DNA from: Persicitalea sp964500445
Lineage (GTDB): Bacteria > Bacteroidota > Bacteroidia > Cytophagales > Spirosomataceae
NCBI GenBank assembly: GCA_964500445.1
Contig: CAZCOG010000039.1
Coordinates: 1 to 64,000, forward strand
DNA: 64,000 bases
Direction of reading: 5' to 3'
Translations under genes and position numbers: made by a program
Notes under the pieces: model-generated
What the model saw: only the letters and a program-made list of their open reading frames with translations
Databases searched by the model: none
Told to the model about the DNA's origin: nothing
In this document: positions 1 through 8,278 of the stretch, in pieces
How the letters are laid out: each line of letters starts with the position of its first letter
How positions within the stretch are numbered: position 1 is the stretch's first letter

Positions 1-1529
1 TCGTATGTTTCTAGTTCCTGGAAATCCCGAAGCTTTTCGAGTTTACGGCTCAAAACGGTAGTCGCCAGGCTATCGCGTTCCAATTCCTGCACCAGCATCA
101 GATGGTACTTTTTCAGCCGGATACTTTCGTCTTTATTATCGGTTTCCACCAGGTTGAAAAGTTCGGAATACTTCGTGAACCAGGATTCGGGAATGACCGC
201 AATTTCGCCGTTTGGCAGCGTAAATTCCCTTTTACGCTGCAAAATGTGGCGACGCAACTGGACGAATGGGATTTCAAAATCACCGAACTTTACTTTGGCG
301 CGGATGTCGAACCAGTCCCGGCCTTCCTCGATCGAAAGATCGAGGGAAGAGTAGCCCAAAAAGTACCTTTTTTCGTTTTCGGTATTCTGCTGCAGGATGA
401 TGTTTTTCTTCTTCAGCTTGTCAAGATTCTGATTCAGCCAATCAAACGCCTGGGCTTTGGGCCAAACTACCTGCTTGTTGCGCAGGTCGAGTCCCCATTC
501 TTTGAGCTCATCGACCCGTTGCTTTTCAAAAGCCAGACTGCGCCGTACTTTGTGAAAGACATAGTCGCCGTCGATTTTCTCCAGATTCACGTGAGCATCG
601 TGCGCCAGGTTATCGAACGTAAATGCGTGTTCGCCATACTGAAACGACAAGGAGAGAATTACCTCACTGTCAGCAAGCAAGCTTGTCGATAACTCATTTT
701 TGGCTGCCCCGGTATTGCCATTACTTCTGAAATTTTCGGAAATGTTGAGAATGGGCCGGGCCGGGAAAGATTCCTGCCGGATTTCCAGACCTTTCGATAC
801 TACGTCGTAGCCGGCTATCAGCGGAGCCACAAACCGACGGTAGTAGACGTCTTCCATCTCCCGCGGTATTGCGATGAACTTTTTTTCCAGAAAAGGCCTG
901 ATTTTTTTTCCATCAACCCCGTTTTCAAAATGATATAAGCCACCGTTGACGAGCAGGAACGCAGGTTCATCGCAAAGTACCATACCCCCGGCATATTTGA
1001 AGTGGAGTTTTTCGCCTTCGTACTGCATGGTAGGAAAATAATGGGTGTTCTCCTCGTTACGCACAAAATGAAAGCGCATTTTGGTAGGTGCAGGCATCCA
1101 GGTGATGGGCTGCCAAGTAGGGTTGCCATCATTGCCCATAATAAACAGTCGTTTTTGCGCCAGTTTGGGCAGAATTTTGGCTTTCAGCATTTCCAGATAA
1201 CCGGCAATAGCCCCTTGTAAACCCTTATCGCCTTTCTGCGGATCATATGTTTTCAGGAAAAAATCAACGGGTTTTCGTTTGCGAGCGTCGAATTTTTGCA
1301 AAATGACGTCCTGCTGCATTTCGTCGATGAGTTTGACCAGTTCAAAATCAGTTTCATCCAGCCCGGCAGCAAATTCCTGGACATTCTTTGAAGATATATT
1401 CTGGTATAGAAATGTCAGTTCTCTCTGCTCGTTGAGCTGAACTACAAAGGATTCGAACAGATAACCGAGGTATTCATGCCGAAGCAGAGAATAGATAATT
1501 TGGTAGGGTTCCGTAGTAGAGACCTTCAT
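1..1529 (-). CDS. SNF2-type DEAD/DEAH-box helicase, N-terminal part (cut by window edge)
   Basis: An uninterrupted reading frame runs from an ATG at 1529 to the window edge, giving about 509 residues that begin MKVSTTEPYQIIYSLL. The start and phrases such as FVVQLNEQRELTFLYQNIS, FFLKTYDPQKGDKGLQ and FIMGNDGNP match the N-terminal region of large SNF2-family helicases common in Cytophagales, as I remember the family. The ATPase motor (Walker A, DEXH box, helicase C) would lie in the missing C-terminal half, so activity cannot be seen here. Proteins of this type are ATP-driven DNA translocases. Several forward-strand reading frames over this region are shadows. I am sure of the gene and moderately sure of the family. 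Confidence 0.72.
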   Translation of the reverse strand, partial: MKVSTTEPYQIIYSLLRHEYLGYLFESFVVQLNEQRELTFLYQNISSKNVQEFAAGLDETDFELVKLIDEMQQDVILQKFDARKRKPVDFFLKTYDPQKGDKGLQGAIAGYLEMLKAKILPKLAQKRLFIMGNDGNPTWQPITWMPAPTKMRFHFVRNEENTHYFPTMQYEGEKLHFKYAGGMVLCDEPAFLLVNGGLYHFENGVDGKKIRPFLEKKFIAIPREMEDVYYRRFVAPLIAGYDVVSKGLEIRQESFPARPILNISENFRSNGNTGAAKNELSTSLLADSEVILSLSFQYGEHAFTFDNLAHDAHVNLEKIDGDYVFHKVRRSLAFEKQRVDELKEWGLDLRNKQVVWPKAQAFDWLNQNLDKLKKKNIILQQNTENEKRYFLGYSSLDLSIEEGRDWFDIRAKVKFGDFEIPFVQLRRHILQRKREFTLPNGEIAVIPESWFTKYSELFNLVETDNKDESIRLKKYHLMLVQELERDSLATTVLSRKLEKLRDFQELETY

Positions 1530-1682
1530 TTAAGGGTAGTGTTGCGCAAAAAGATGATAAGGAAGCAGGATAACCTGAATTCCTCACCGACGACCGTCAG
1601 CCAAAAAGAAAAATATCAAATATAGGCCCAAGCAAAATGAAAACAAATTATCGGATGCAGCAAGGAGTACAGCATGGACTTC

Positions 1683-1690
1683 TATCTTTG
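1683..1690 (+). promoter_or_regulatory. -7 promoter element for purN
   Basis: TATCTTTG matches the Bacteroidota -7 consensus TAnnTTTG and lies 44 bases before the purN ATG. No clear -33 TTG is seen at the usual distance, so only the -7 half is supported. Confidence 0.45.
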
Positions 1691-1734
1691 CCGTGTCCTA
1701 ATGTGATTACATATTCGCTGCAAAGTACCTTTCC

Positions 1735-2310
1735 ATGAAAAGAATTGCCATTTTTGCCTCGGGGTCGGGTTCCAATGCTGAGGCCATCGCCCGGCACTTC
1801 CAGGCGAGCTCCGATGTGCAAGTCTCTCTTATTCTTACCAACAACTCCGAAGCAGGGGTGATCAAGCGCGGCCGGCGGCTACACATTCCGGTAGTAGTTT
1901 TCGACAGATACGCTTTTTATGAAACAGACCGGATTCTGGAATTGCTCTTGAATCAGAAAATCGACCTGGTAGTTTTGGCGGGATTTATGATGCTCATACC
2001 CGAAAAACTTATTCATGCTTTCCCAAAAAAAATGGTGAACATTCATCCGGCGCTCCTTCCCAAGTATGGTGGCAAGGGGATGTACGGCCACTTTGTGCAC
2101 GAAGCGGTAGTTGCCGCCGGAGAGCAGCAATCGGGCATTACCATCCATTTGGTAAACGAGGTATATGACGAGGGAAAAATAATTTTCCAGGCTACCTGCG
2201 ATTTGGAAGCCAGTGACAAGCCCGACGACGTAGCCCGAAAGGTGCAGATGCTGGAACATGAACATTATCCCGTTGTAATCGAAGACTTGGTTTCCAACCT
2301 CGCGGAATGA
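1735..2310 (+). CDS. purN: Phosphoribosylglycinamide formyltransferase
   Basis: Transfers a formyl group from 10-formyltetrahydrofolate to GAR, the third step of de novo purine synthesis, in the cytoplasm. The 191-residue length is usual for PurN. ASGSGSN (about residues 8-14) is the GAR phosphate-binding loop. NIHPALLPKY (from residue 102) carries the catalytic Asn and His, and the Asp of VYDEGKI (about residue 145) completes the site. The ATG at 1735 starts the conserved beta strand directly, as in the family. The gene stands alone, with a -7 element upstream at 1683; no other purine gene is in the window. Confidence 0.95.
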   Translation: MKRIAIFASGSGSNAEAIARHFQASSDVQVSLILTNNSEAGVIKRGRRLHIPVVVFDRYAFYETDRILELLLNQKIDLVVLAGFMMLIPEKLIHAFPKKMVNIHPALLPKYGGKGMYGHFVHEAVVAAGEQQSGITIHLVNEVYDEGKIIFQATCDLEASDKPDDVARKVQMLEHEHYPVVIEDLVSNLAE

Positions 2311-2445
2311 TTATTTTAGAAATTAATCGGCCGCCCGTCCATACGTACTGCCTTTCTTCCGTAACCTGTGAAACTCTCCCGATTATTTTTCGTTATATTC
2401 GTGTGAACGTTCAAGTATAAGCCGCCTACCGAATTCCTGAGACCC

Positions 2446-2691
2446 ATGAAAATTGTATTCAATATATTTCTGATTCTTTCTCTGCTGATCGCCTTCGTAC
2501 CGCCTTTCCGGCGTTTTCTTTTCCATCTTCTGGTGGGGCGGCAGCTGATGAAAGAGCAGCGTAAGTACCAAAACGCCAACCGTCCTCCCCAGCGTGAAGG
2601 AAGCATCCGCGTTGACCCCAATGCCAAGAAATCAGACAATGGTTCACGCTTCCGGGGCGGTGAATACGTTGATTATGAAGAAATAAAGTAG
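2446..2691 (+). CDS. DUF4834 family small membrane protein
   Basis: 81 residues. The first about 30 residues form one hydrophobic helix (IFLILSLLIAFVPPF), followed by a basic patch and a polar, probably disordered tail ending GGEYVDYEEIK. The layout fits DUF4834, a Bacteroidota-restricted family of unknown function often found near purN or tRNA-modification genes. It follows purN by 135 bases and is followed by a good hairpin terminator. The helix could be a signal anchor with the tail in the cytoplasm. No catalytic motif is visible. Confidence 0.75.
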   Translation: MKIVFNIFLILSLLIAFVPPFRRFLFHLLVGRQLMKEQRKYQNANRPPQREGSIRVDPNAKKSDNGSRFRGGEYVDYEEIK

Positions 2692-2717
2692 AGTCGAAAT
2701 TTTTCTGATTTTAAAGC

Positions 2718-2762
2718 ATCCTGTCAGATTGGTAAAATCCAAGCCGACAGGATTTCTTTTTT
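2718..2762 (+). terminator. Rho-independent terminator after the DUF4834 gene
   Basis: An 8-bp outer stem (ATCCTGTC at 2718-2725 with GACAGGAT at 2746-2753) encloses further TTGG/CCAA pairing, followed by a T-rich tract up to about 2762. It lies between convergent genes. Confidence 0.75.
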
Positions 2763-2785
2763 TCAAGGTACTTATATGCGAAATG

Positions 2786-3895
2786 TTAGTTTCTCAAATA
2801 GGTGACGATCGCTGCCCCGGCTCGCTGGGAAGCACCTGCTCCGCCTACTTTTTCTTTAAGTACTTCGTAGTCTGCTTCGATAGTTGACCGCTTTTTTCCA
2901 TCGGGCAGGATAGCTTTTAGTTCGGAGGTAATGTTCTCCTGGCAAAAATCGTCCTGGATCAATTCGCGAACAGCTTCTTTTTCCATTATCAAATTGACCA
3001 GAGAGATAAACGGCACGCGGATCAGACTTCTGGCGATGGCGTAGGAGATGGCACTGGTGCGGTAGCAAACTACCTCCGGTACCGCGAAAAGTGCCGTTTC
3101 CAGTGTCGCCGTTCCCGAAGCAACCAAAGCGGCTTCGGCTACCGACAGCAGATCGTAAGTAGCTTCAAAAACAACCCTGACGCCTGGGAGATTGTGGTAC
3201 TTTTCGTAGAGCGACGACGGTAGACTATTCACACCAGCCACTACAAATTCGTATTGAGGAAAAGCAGACTTGGCGCTGAGCATCGTATCCAGCATGCCAA
3301 TGACTTCCTGCTTACGGCTGCCCGGCAATAGCGCAATGATCCGCTTGTCCGCGAGATTGTTTCGATGCAGAAAATCCGGGTCTGGAGTGAAGCCCTCAAT
3401 GGCGTCCATCAACGGATTTCCTACGTAGGTAACGTCGTAGTCGTAGTTTTTATAAAAATCTACTTCAAACGGAAAAATCACAAACATCCGGTCGACGTTG
3501 GCTTTGATTTTCCACGCCCGTTTCTGGTTCCAGGCCCACACCTTGGGTGAAATATAATAGCAGACTTTAATTCCGCACTTTTTGGCGAAGGACGCGATGC
3601 GTAGATTAAAACCAGGGTAGTCGATCAGGATGAGGACATCGGGCTGATAGTCGAGGATATCGGTTTTGCATTTTTTCAGGAAGCCCAAAATGGTGGTAAT
3701 ATTCCTGGCTACTTCCAGAAAACCCATAAATGCCAGGTCGGTGTAATGCATGACGAGCGTCGCGCCCTGGGCTTGCATGAGGTCGCCGCCCCAGGCGCGG
3801 AACTCCGCGTCGGGATCGTGCTGTCGGATGCCCTTCATGAGACTTGCCCCGTGCAGGTCGCCCGAACGCTCGCCGGCGATGAGGTAGTATTTCAT
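2786..3895 (-). CDS. lpxB: Lipid-A-disaccharide synthase
   Basis: Condenses UDP-2,3-diacylglucosamine with lipid X to form the lipid A disaccharide, at the inner face of the cytoplasmic membrane. The N-terminus YYLIAGERSGDLHGASLM holds the family's GExSGD-type donor-site motif, and LPGSRKQEV (around residue 190) is the hallmark GSR segment of this GT-B enzyme. The length of 369 residues is normal. The start overlaps the stop of queD by four bases (ATGA), so both genes are translated from one message. No other lpx gene is in the window. Confidence 0.95.
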   Translation of the reverse strand: MKYYLIAGERSGDLHGASLMKGIRQHDPDAEFRAWGGDLMQAQGATLVMHYTDLAFMGFLEVARNITTILGFLKKCKTDILDYQPDVLILIDYPGFNLRIASFAKKCGIKVCYYISPKVWAWNQKRAWKIKANVDRMFVIFPFEVDFYKNYDYDVTYVGNPLMDAIEGFTPDPDFLHRNNLADKRIIALLPGSRKQEVIGMLDTMLSAKSAFPQYEFVVAGVNSLPSSLYEKYHNLPGVRVVFEATYDLLSVAEAALVASGTATLETALFAVPEVVCYRTSAISYAIARSLIRVPFISLVNLIMEKEAVRELIQDDFCQENITSELKAILPDGKKRSTIEADYEVLKEKVGGAGASQRAGAAIVTYLRN

Positions 3896-4311
3896 TCGCC
3901 GTAGTATTCCACGAAGTTCTTGGGCGTTTCGATCAACTTGATGTAGTGCAGCCGCGCGCCAGGTGCTTTTTCCTCGATGGCCGGAGCCAGTAGTTTCCAG
4001 ATTTCCATCACAAATATCTCACAGGAAGCCATTTTGCCCGCCATGAAATCCACGTCGAGGTTCAGGTTTTTGTGATCCACTTTGTCGATAACGCGCTGCT
4101 TGATGAGATCACCCAGTACTTTCAAATCGATCACAAAACCCGTTTCGGGGTCAGGTGTGCCCTTCACGGTCACGATGAGTTCGAAGTTGTGGCCGTGGTA
4201 GTTCAGATTGGCGCACGGACCAAATACCTCCCGGTTTTTTTCTTCCGACCAACTGGGATTATGCAGCCTGTGCGCCGCGTTAAAATGCTCTTTTCGGGTA
4301 ACGTAAACCAC
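3892..4311 (-). CDS. queD: 6-carboxytetrahydropterin synthase / 6-pyruvoyltetrahydropterin synthase family
   Basis: 139 residues of the QueD/PTPS family, which converts dihydroneopterin triphosphate to 6-carboxy-tetrahydropterin for queuosine synthesis. Zinc-ligand histidines are visible in HFNAAHRLHNP and NYHGHNF, and the catalytic Cys in FGPCANL. VDHKNLNLD supplies the Asp-His pair. The start at 4311 is GTG. No ATG is closer, and the upstream bases are a heptamer array. It is the first gene of a two-gene operon with lpxB (4-base overlap). A true PTPS role cannot be excluded from sequence alone. Confidence 0.88.
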   Translation of the reverse strand: MVYVTRKEHFNAAHRLHNPSWSEEKNREVFGPCANLNYHGHNFELIVTVKGTPDPETGFVIDLKVLGDLIKQRVIDKVDHKNLNLDVDFMAGKMASCEIFVMEIWKLLAPAIEEKAPGARLHYIKLIETPKNFVEYYGE

Positions 4312-4317
4312 TATTCT

Positions 4318-4345
4318 GTTGAAAATTGAAAGTTGAAAGTTGAGA
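4318..4345. repeat. Heptamer array, GTTGAAA type (upstream of queD)
   Basis: Four abutting 7-base units in exact phase (4318, 4325, 4332, 4339) with consensus GTTGAAA; units 2 and 4 differ by one base. On the queD strand this reads as TTTCAAC repeats ending seven bases before the GTG start. A matching array in opposite orientation precedes hldD at 4551. Confidence 0.8.
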
Positions 4346-4385
4346 ATGCGCTAGCTCAGATAGCCAGGCAGCTCAAATTTTTAGG

Positions 4386-4393
4386 CAAAATTA
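4386..4393 (-). promoter_or_regulatory. -7 promoter element for queD-lpxB
   Basis: On the minus strand TAATTTTG fits TAnnTTTG exactly, 75 bases before the queD start codon. No convincing -33 element is seen at 18-20 bases upstream. Confidence 0.45.
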
Positions 4394-4550
4394 CGGTTTG
4401 TTCAACGGATTCAGGAATTCAGGGCTTTAAATCTGTTCATCCAGCAGAAAGTCTTTACTTTGTAGTTCTAAAAAAATGTCTATTCATCTGAAAATAGTTA
4501 GATTGGAAAGTAGGGGTACCACTGCACAGGAGTGACACTGCACTTATTTT

Positions 4551-4578
4551 TCAACTTTCAATTCTCAACTGTCAATTA
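4551..4578. repeat. Heptamer array, TCAACTT type (upstream of hldD)
   Basis: Four 7-base units in phase at 4551, 4558, 4565 and 4572 (TCAACTT with one to three changes per unit), ending two bases before the hldD ATG. It is the inverted counterpart of the array at 4318; the pair brackets the whole 200-base divergent promoter region. Confidence 0.8.
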
Positions 4579-4579
4579 A

Positions 4580-5545
4580 ATGATCGTAGTAACAGGAGCC
4601 GCAGGCTTTATTGGAAGCTGCCTGGTTAGCAAACTGAATCAGGAAGGTTTTAATGTCATTATCGCCGTAGACGATTTCTCCAAGCTTGAAAAGGCGCATA
4701 ATCTGGAAGGAAAAACCATTCAGGAGCGTGTAGAACGCAGCGAGTTTTTTGACTGGCTCGACAACAACCAGGAGGAGGTCGAATTCATTTTCCACATCGG
4801 TGCCCGCACCGACACGACGGAATTCGACCGCGCCATCTTTGATGAACTGAACGTCGAATACTCTAAAGAAATTTGGCGTCGATGTGTGGATTATCAAATT
4901 CCGCTCGTGTATGCGTCGTCGGCGGCGACCTACGGGCTTGGCGAATTGGGATACGAGGACGACGAATCCCAAATCCCACAACTTCAACCCCTCAATGCTT
5001 ATGGTGATTCCAAAAACGAATTCGATATCTGGGCCTTGCAGCAGGAGAAAAAGCCGTTTTTCTGGGCCGGATTGAAGTTTTTTAACGTGTACGGTCCCAA
5101 TGAATATCACAAGGGGCGCATGGCATCCGTGATTTTTCACGCCTATCATCAGATCAAGAAAACGGGGAAAATGAAACTTTTTCGCTCTCACAATCCTGAC
5201 TTCAAGGATGGCGAGCAGATGCGCGACTTCGTGTATGTCAAGGATTTACTCGACGTTTGTTTATTCCTGATGAATCACCGTAAAAACTCGGGTATCTACA
5301 ACCTCGGTAGCGGTCAGGCCCGCACTTTCAAGGATTTGGTGGCCAATACTTTTCAGGCAATGGGAATCGGCCCGATCGTCGAGTACATCGATACGCCCGA
5401 AGACATCCGCGACAAGTACCAGTACTTCACCGAAGCGTCGATGGATAAATTGCGCTCAATTGGCTACGAGCAACCCTTCCATTCACTGGAAGAAGGGATT
5501 GAAGATTATGTGAAAAATTATCTTATATCGGAAAAGTACTATTAG
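4580..5545 (+). CDS. hldD: ADP-glyceromanno-heptose 6-epimerase
   Basis: Short-chain (extended) NAD(P) epimerase of 321 residues, predicted to convert ADP-D-glycero- to ADP-L-glycero-manno-heptose for the LPS core. VVTGAAGFIGS at the N-terminus is the Rossmann motif. SSAATYG supplies the catalytic Ser/Thr, and YGDSK the Tyr-Lys pair. FFNVYGPNEYHKGRMASV is characteristic of HldD/RfaD. It is divergent from the queD-lpxB operon. The ATG at 4580 directly follows a heptamer array and gives the canonical N-terminus. No heptose kinase gene is near. Confidence 0.9.
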   Translation: MIVVTGAAGFIGSCLVSKLNQEGFNVIIAVDDFSKLEKAHNLEGKTIQERVERSEFFDWLDNNQEEVEFIFHIGARTDTTEFDRAIFDELNVEYSKEIWRRCVDYQIPLVYASSAATYGLGELGYEDDESQIPQLQPLNAYGDSKNEFDIWALQQEKKPFFWAGLKFFNVYGPNEYHKGRMASVIFHAYHQIKKTGKMKLFRSHNPDFKDGEQMRDFVYVKDLLDVCLFLMNHRKNSGIYNLGSGQARTFKDLVANTFQAMGIGPIVEYIDTPEDIRDKYQYFTEASMDKLRSIGYEQPFHSLEEGIEDYVKNYLISEKYY

Positions 5546-5645
5546 ATGGTGCATTCTATCCGGTGTTTCGGCCAATGATCACCCGTCCCTTTTGATTTGG
5601 GTAGTTGCATAGCGGTTTTGCGCCGACTTATTTAGAATTTTTCTA

Positions 5646-5653
5646 TATTTTTG
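5646..5653 (+). promoter_or_regulatory. -7 promoter element for sufB
   Basis: TATTTTTG fits TAnnTTTG and lies about 73 bases before the sufB ATG. A TTTG at 5617-5620 is too far upstream (about 25 bases) to be a confident -33 element. Confidence 0.45.
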
Positions 5654-5726
5654 TAGCAATACCAAACTGAACGGAGCGATCGGTTGTTATCTGACCGTAT
5701 CCTAAAAAGGTAACAAATAAAGCTAT

Positions 5727-7172
5727 ATGAGTAAGGAAACAGAATTGCTGGAAGAAATAACCAGTACTGAATATAAATACGGATTTGTAACGGACATTGA
5801 AGCCGACGAAGCCCCTCCCGGACTGGATGAGAATATCATTCGTTTCATTTCGGCCAAGAAAAACGAGCCGGAATGGATGCTGGAGTGGCGGTTGAAATCG
5901 TACCGGGCCTGGCTGAAAACCAGCGAGCCTACCTGGGCCAATGTGCATTACCCCCCCATTGATCTGCAGTCGATAAAGTACTATTCTGCTCCAAAGAAAA
6001 AGAAGCAGCTCAATAGTCTGGACGAAATCGATCCCCAACTACGAGATACCTTCGAGCGGCTGGGTATTTCTCTGGACGAGCAGAAAAGAATATCCAACGT
6101 GGCCGTCGACGCCGTAATGGATTCCGAATCTGTCTTTACGACTTTCAAAGAATCTCTTAAAGAGAAAGGCATTATCTTCTGCTCGATCACGGAGGCCATC
6201 AAAGACCACCCTGAGCTGGTGAAAAAGTACCTTGGATCGGTGGTGCCGCCGAAAGATAATTTCTATGCGGGGCTTAATTCTGCCGTTTTTTCCGACGGAT
6301 CATTCGTGTACATCCCCAAGGGCGTTCGCTGCCCGATGGAGCTTTCAACCTATTTCCGCATCAATGCTGCCGGAACGGGACAGTTTGAGCGGACGCTGAT
6401 AATCGCCGACGAAGGTAGTTACGTCAGTTATCTTGAAGGCTGTACTGCCCCGATGCGCGACGAAAACCAACTGCACGCCGCTGTGGTCGAAATTTTTGCT
6501 CATGAAGGCGCGGAGGTAAAGTACTCTACGGTTCAGAACTGGTATCCCGGTGATAAGGACGGCAAAGGCGGTATTTACAACTTTGTGACCAAGCGCGGAT
6601 TGTGCGATGGTGCCAATTCCAAAATTTCCTGGACTCAGGTCGAGACGGGATCAGCCATTACCTGGAAGTACCCCTCGGTCATTTTGAAGGGCGATAATTC
6701 CATCGGTGAGTTTTACTCCGTGGCCGTTACCAACAACATGCAGCAGGCCGATACGGGTACCAAAATGATCCACATTGGCAAGAACACCAAGAGCCGCATC
6801 GTATCGAAAGGTATCTCGGCGGGAAAAAGCCAGAACTCTTACCGAGGCCTGGTAGATGTGATGAAACGCGCCGACAACGCCCGTAATTTCTCGCAGTGCG
6901 ACTCGCTTCTGCTGGGTGATCGCTGCGGGGCGCATACTTTCCCCTACATCGAGGTCAGTAACCCGACCGCCACGGTGGAACATGAGGCGACTACGTCGAA
7001 AATCGGGGAAGATATTCTTTTCTATTGCAATCAGCGCGGCATCGGCACCGAGCAAGCGGTAGCTCTGATCGTGAATGGCTACGCCAAAGAGGTACTTAAT
7101 CAACTACCTATGGAATTTGCCGTGGAAGCCCAGAAACTACTGGCGATCAGCTTGGAGGGTAGCGTGGGATAA
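5727..7172 (+). CDS. sufB: Fe-S cluster assembly scaffold protein SufB
   Basis: 481 residues, the usual SufB length. The beta-helix core is recognisable in SDGSFVYIPKGVRCPMELSTYFRIN, EGCTAPMRDENQLHAAVVEIFAHEGAEVKYSTVQNW, HIGKNTKSRIVSKGISAGKS and the C-terminal GDRCGAHTFPYIEV, which holds the conserved Cys near residue 400 used in nascent cluster transfer. SufB works with SufC and SufD as a cytoplasmic scaffold. The gene is monocistronic here: it faces a convergent gene and is closed by a strong terminator, so sufC, sufD and sufS must lie elsewhere. Confidence 0.96.
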   Translation: MSKETELLEEITSTEYKYGFVTDIEADEAPPGLDENIIRFISAKKNEPEWMLEWRLKSYRAWLKTSEPTWANVHYPPIDLQSIKYYSAPKKKKQLNSLDEIDPQLRDTFERLGISLDEQKRISNVAVDAVMDSESVFTTFKESLKEKGIIFCSITEAIKDHPELVKKYLGSVVPPKDNFYAGLNSAVFSDGSFVYIPKGVRCPMELSTYFRINAAGTGQFERTLIIADEGSYVSYLEGCTAPMRDENQLHAAVVEIFAHEGAEVKYSTVQNWYPGDKDGKGGIYNFVTKRGLCDGANSKISWTQVETGSAITWKYPSVILKGDNSIGEFYSVAVTNNMQQADTGTKMIHIGKNTKSRIVSKGISAGKSQNSYRGLVDVMKRADNARNFSQCDSLLLGDRCGAHTFPYIEVSNPTATVEHEATTSKIGEDILFYCNQRGIGTEQAVALIVNGYAKEVLNQLPMEFAVEAQKLLAISLEGSVG

Positions 7173-7200
7173 TGATGAATTATGAGTGATGAATGAACAG
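7173..7200. repeat. Heptamer array, TGATGAA type (downstream of sufB)
   Basis: Four 7-base units in phase begin directly after the sufB stop codon (TGATGAA at 7173 and 7187, related units at 7180 and 7194). An inverted array of the same type occurs at 7284-7304 past the shared terminator. Confidence 0.7.
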
Positions 7201-7238
7201 ATAATGCCTTGGTCATTAGGGCCTTCATTTGCAAATAT

Positions 7239-7277
7239 AAAAAGAGCCCCGCCAAATTTTTTGGCGGGGCTCTTTTT
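7239..7277. terminator. Bidirectional terminator between sufB and the deaminase gene
   Basis: A perfect 15-bp stem (7239-7253 with 7263-7277, GC core GAGCCCCGCC) and a nine-base loop, with an A tract on one side and a T tract on the other, so it can end transcription from both convergent genes. Confidence 0.92.
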
Positions 7278-7283
7278 AATTAA

Positions 7284-7304
7284 ACTCATCACTCATCACC
7301 CATC
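7284..7304. repeat. Heptamer array, ACTCATC type (3' end of deaminase gene)
   Basis: Three 7-base units in phase at 7284, 7291 and 7298 (ACTCATC twice, then ACCCATC). The stop codon and last codons of the minus-strand deaminase gene (MGDE, TGA) are written in these units. The array therefore overlaps coding sequence. Confidence 0.75.
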
Positions 7305-8191
7305 ATTCCAATCCGTCCTTGCAGACCTCCGGTGTGGATGGCGACGATAGTCGTACCTTTTTTGAAGAAGTCTTTCTTTATCAGATCGTAAAGTCCGAAG
7401 AGCATTTTACCCGTGTATACATGCTCGATTAATATTTTATGTTTCTGTTCGAACTCCTGCATAAAATCCAGTAATTCAGGCTTGTGCCTGGCGTAGCCGC
7501 CAAAATGATAGTCGGTAAAGAGTTGTAAGTACTTTGCCTTTCTGTCCTCTTTAACCAAATCTAGTATTTCGTTTTTCAGGAAACCACCATTTTTTAATGC
7601 CGAGAATGCCAGGGTAGGAGTGGAGGTTGCCAGGATGCCTGCGGCCGTTCCGCCCGTTCCGGCGGCTACGGCAAAAAAGTCGGGCTTGGTATTTAGCTGA
7701 ATTTCTGTTTCCAGAACCAATTCACCTACTCCCGGCAAGGCCAGCGCCGTGCTCCCCCCCTCCGGAATAAAGTAGGGCTGATCAAATTTTTGATTTAGAT
7801 ATTCACGGAAATCCTGCTCGTCTTTCCTGCGGTAATTTCCTCTCGAAATATAGTGAAGTTCCATTTCCTGCGCCCGGCAAAAGGCCAAAGTGGCGGTTAA
7901 TTTTTGCTGATACTCTTCGCCACGCACAAAACCGATCGTTTTCAAACCCAGCGCTTTCCCGGCAGCAGCGGTGGCGTACAAGTGATTGGACCAGGCCCCG
8001 CCGAAAGTCAGTAAAGTACGTGAGCCTCTTTTTTGTGCGTCTTCCAAAGTATACTTCAATTTCCGCCATTTGTTGCCCGATACGGTGGGATGGATCAGAT
8101 CATCTCGTTTAATGAAAAGTCGGATAGCTGCCTGAAGTGTTACTTCATCAATCAAAGGCTGTAAGGGGGTAGGTAGGTTGGGGATAAGCAA
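7289..8191 (-). CDS. 1-aminocyclopropane-1-carboxylate deaminase / D-cysteine desulfhydrase family PLP enzyme
   Basis: 300-residue fold-type II PLP enzyme. VSGNKWRKLKYTL (about residues 38-50) carries the PLP-binding lysine. TFGGAWSNHLYATAAAGKALGL is the conserved Asn/Ser-rich cofactor loop, and AAGTGGTAAG the phosphate-binding glycine loop. Members deaminate ACC or desulfurate D-cysteine; the substrate cannot be told from sequence. ACC deaminase proper is about 340 residues, so a D-cysteine desulfhydrase-like role is at least as likely. Convergent with sufB. Confidence 0.82.
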   Translation of the reverse strand: MLIPNLPTPLQPLIDEVTLQAAIRLFIKRDDLIHPTVSGNKWRKLKYTLEDAQKRGSRTLLTFGGAWSNHLYATAAAGKALGLKTIGFVRGEEYQQKLTATLAFCRAQEMELHYISRGNYRRKDEQDFREYLNQKFDQPYFIPEGGSTALALPGVGELVLETEIQLNTKPDFFAVAAGTGGTAAGILATSTPTLAFSALKNGGFLKNEILDLVKEDRKAKYLQLFTDYHFGGYARHKPELLDFMQEFEQKHKILIEHVYTGKMLFGLYDLIKKDFFKKGTTIVAIHTGGLQGRIGMMGDE

Positions 8192-8278
8192 GTCCGGTAA
8201 TTTTTGGTATTTTTGATTTTTTTAAGCGGCAAAGTTCCAAAGTGAAAAGGCAGCTGCGAAAATAATTTACAGCATCAA

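Noticed and set aside
5613..5620. TTTTG upstream of sufB as a -33 element
   Set aside because: About 25 bases from the -7 element, longer than the usual 18-20.
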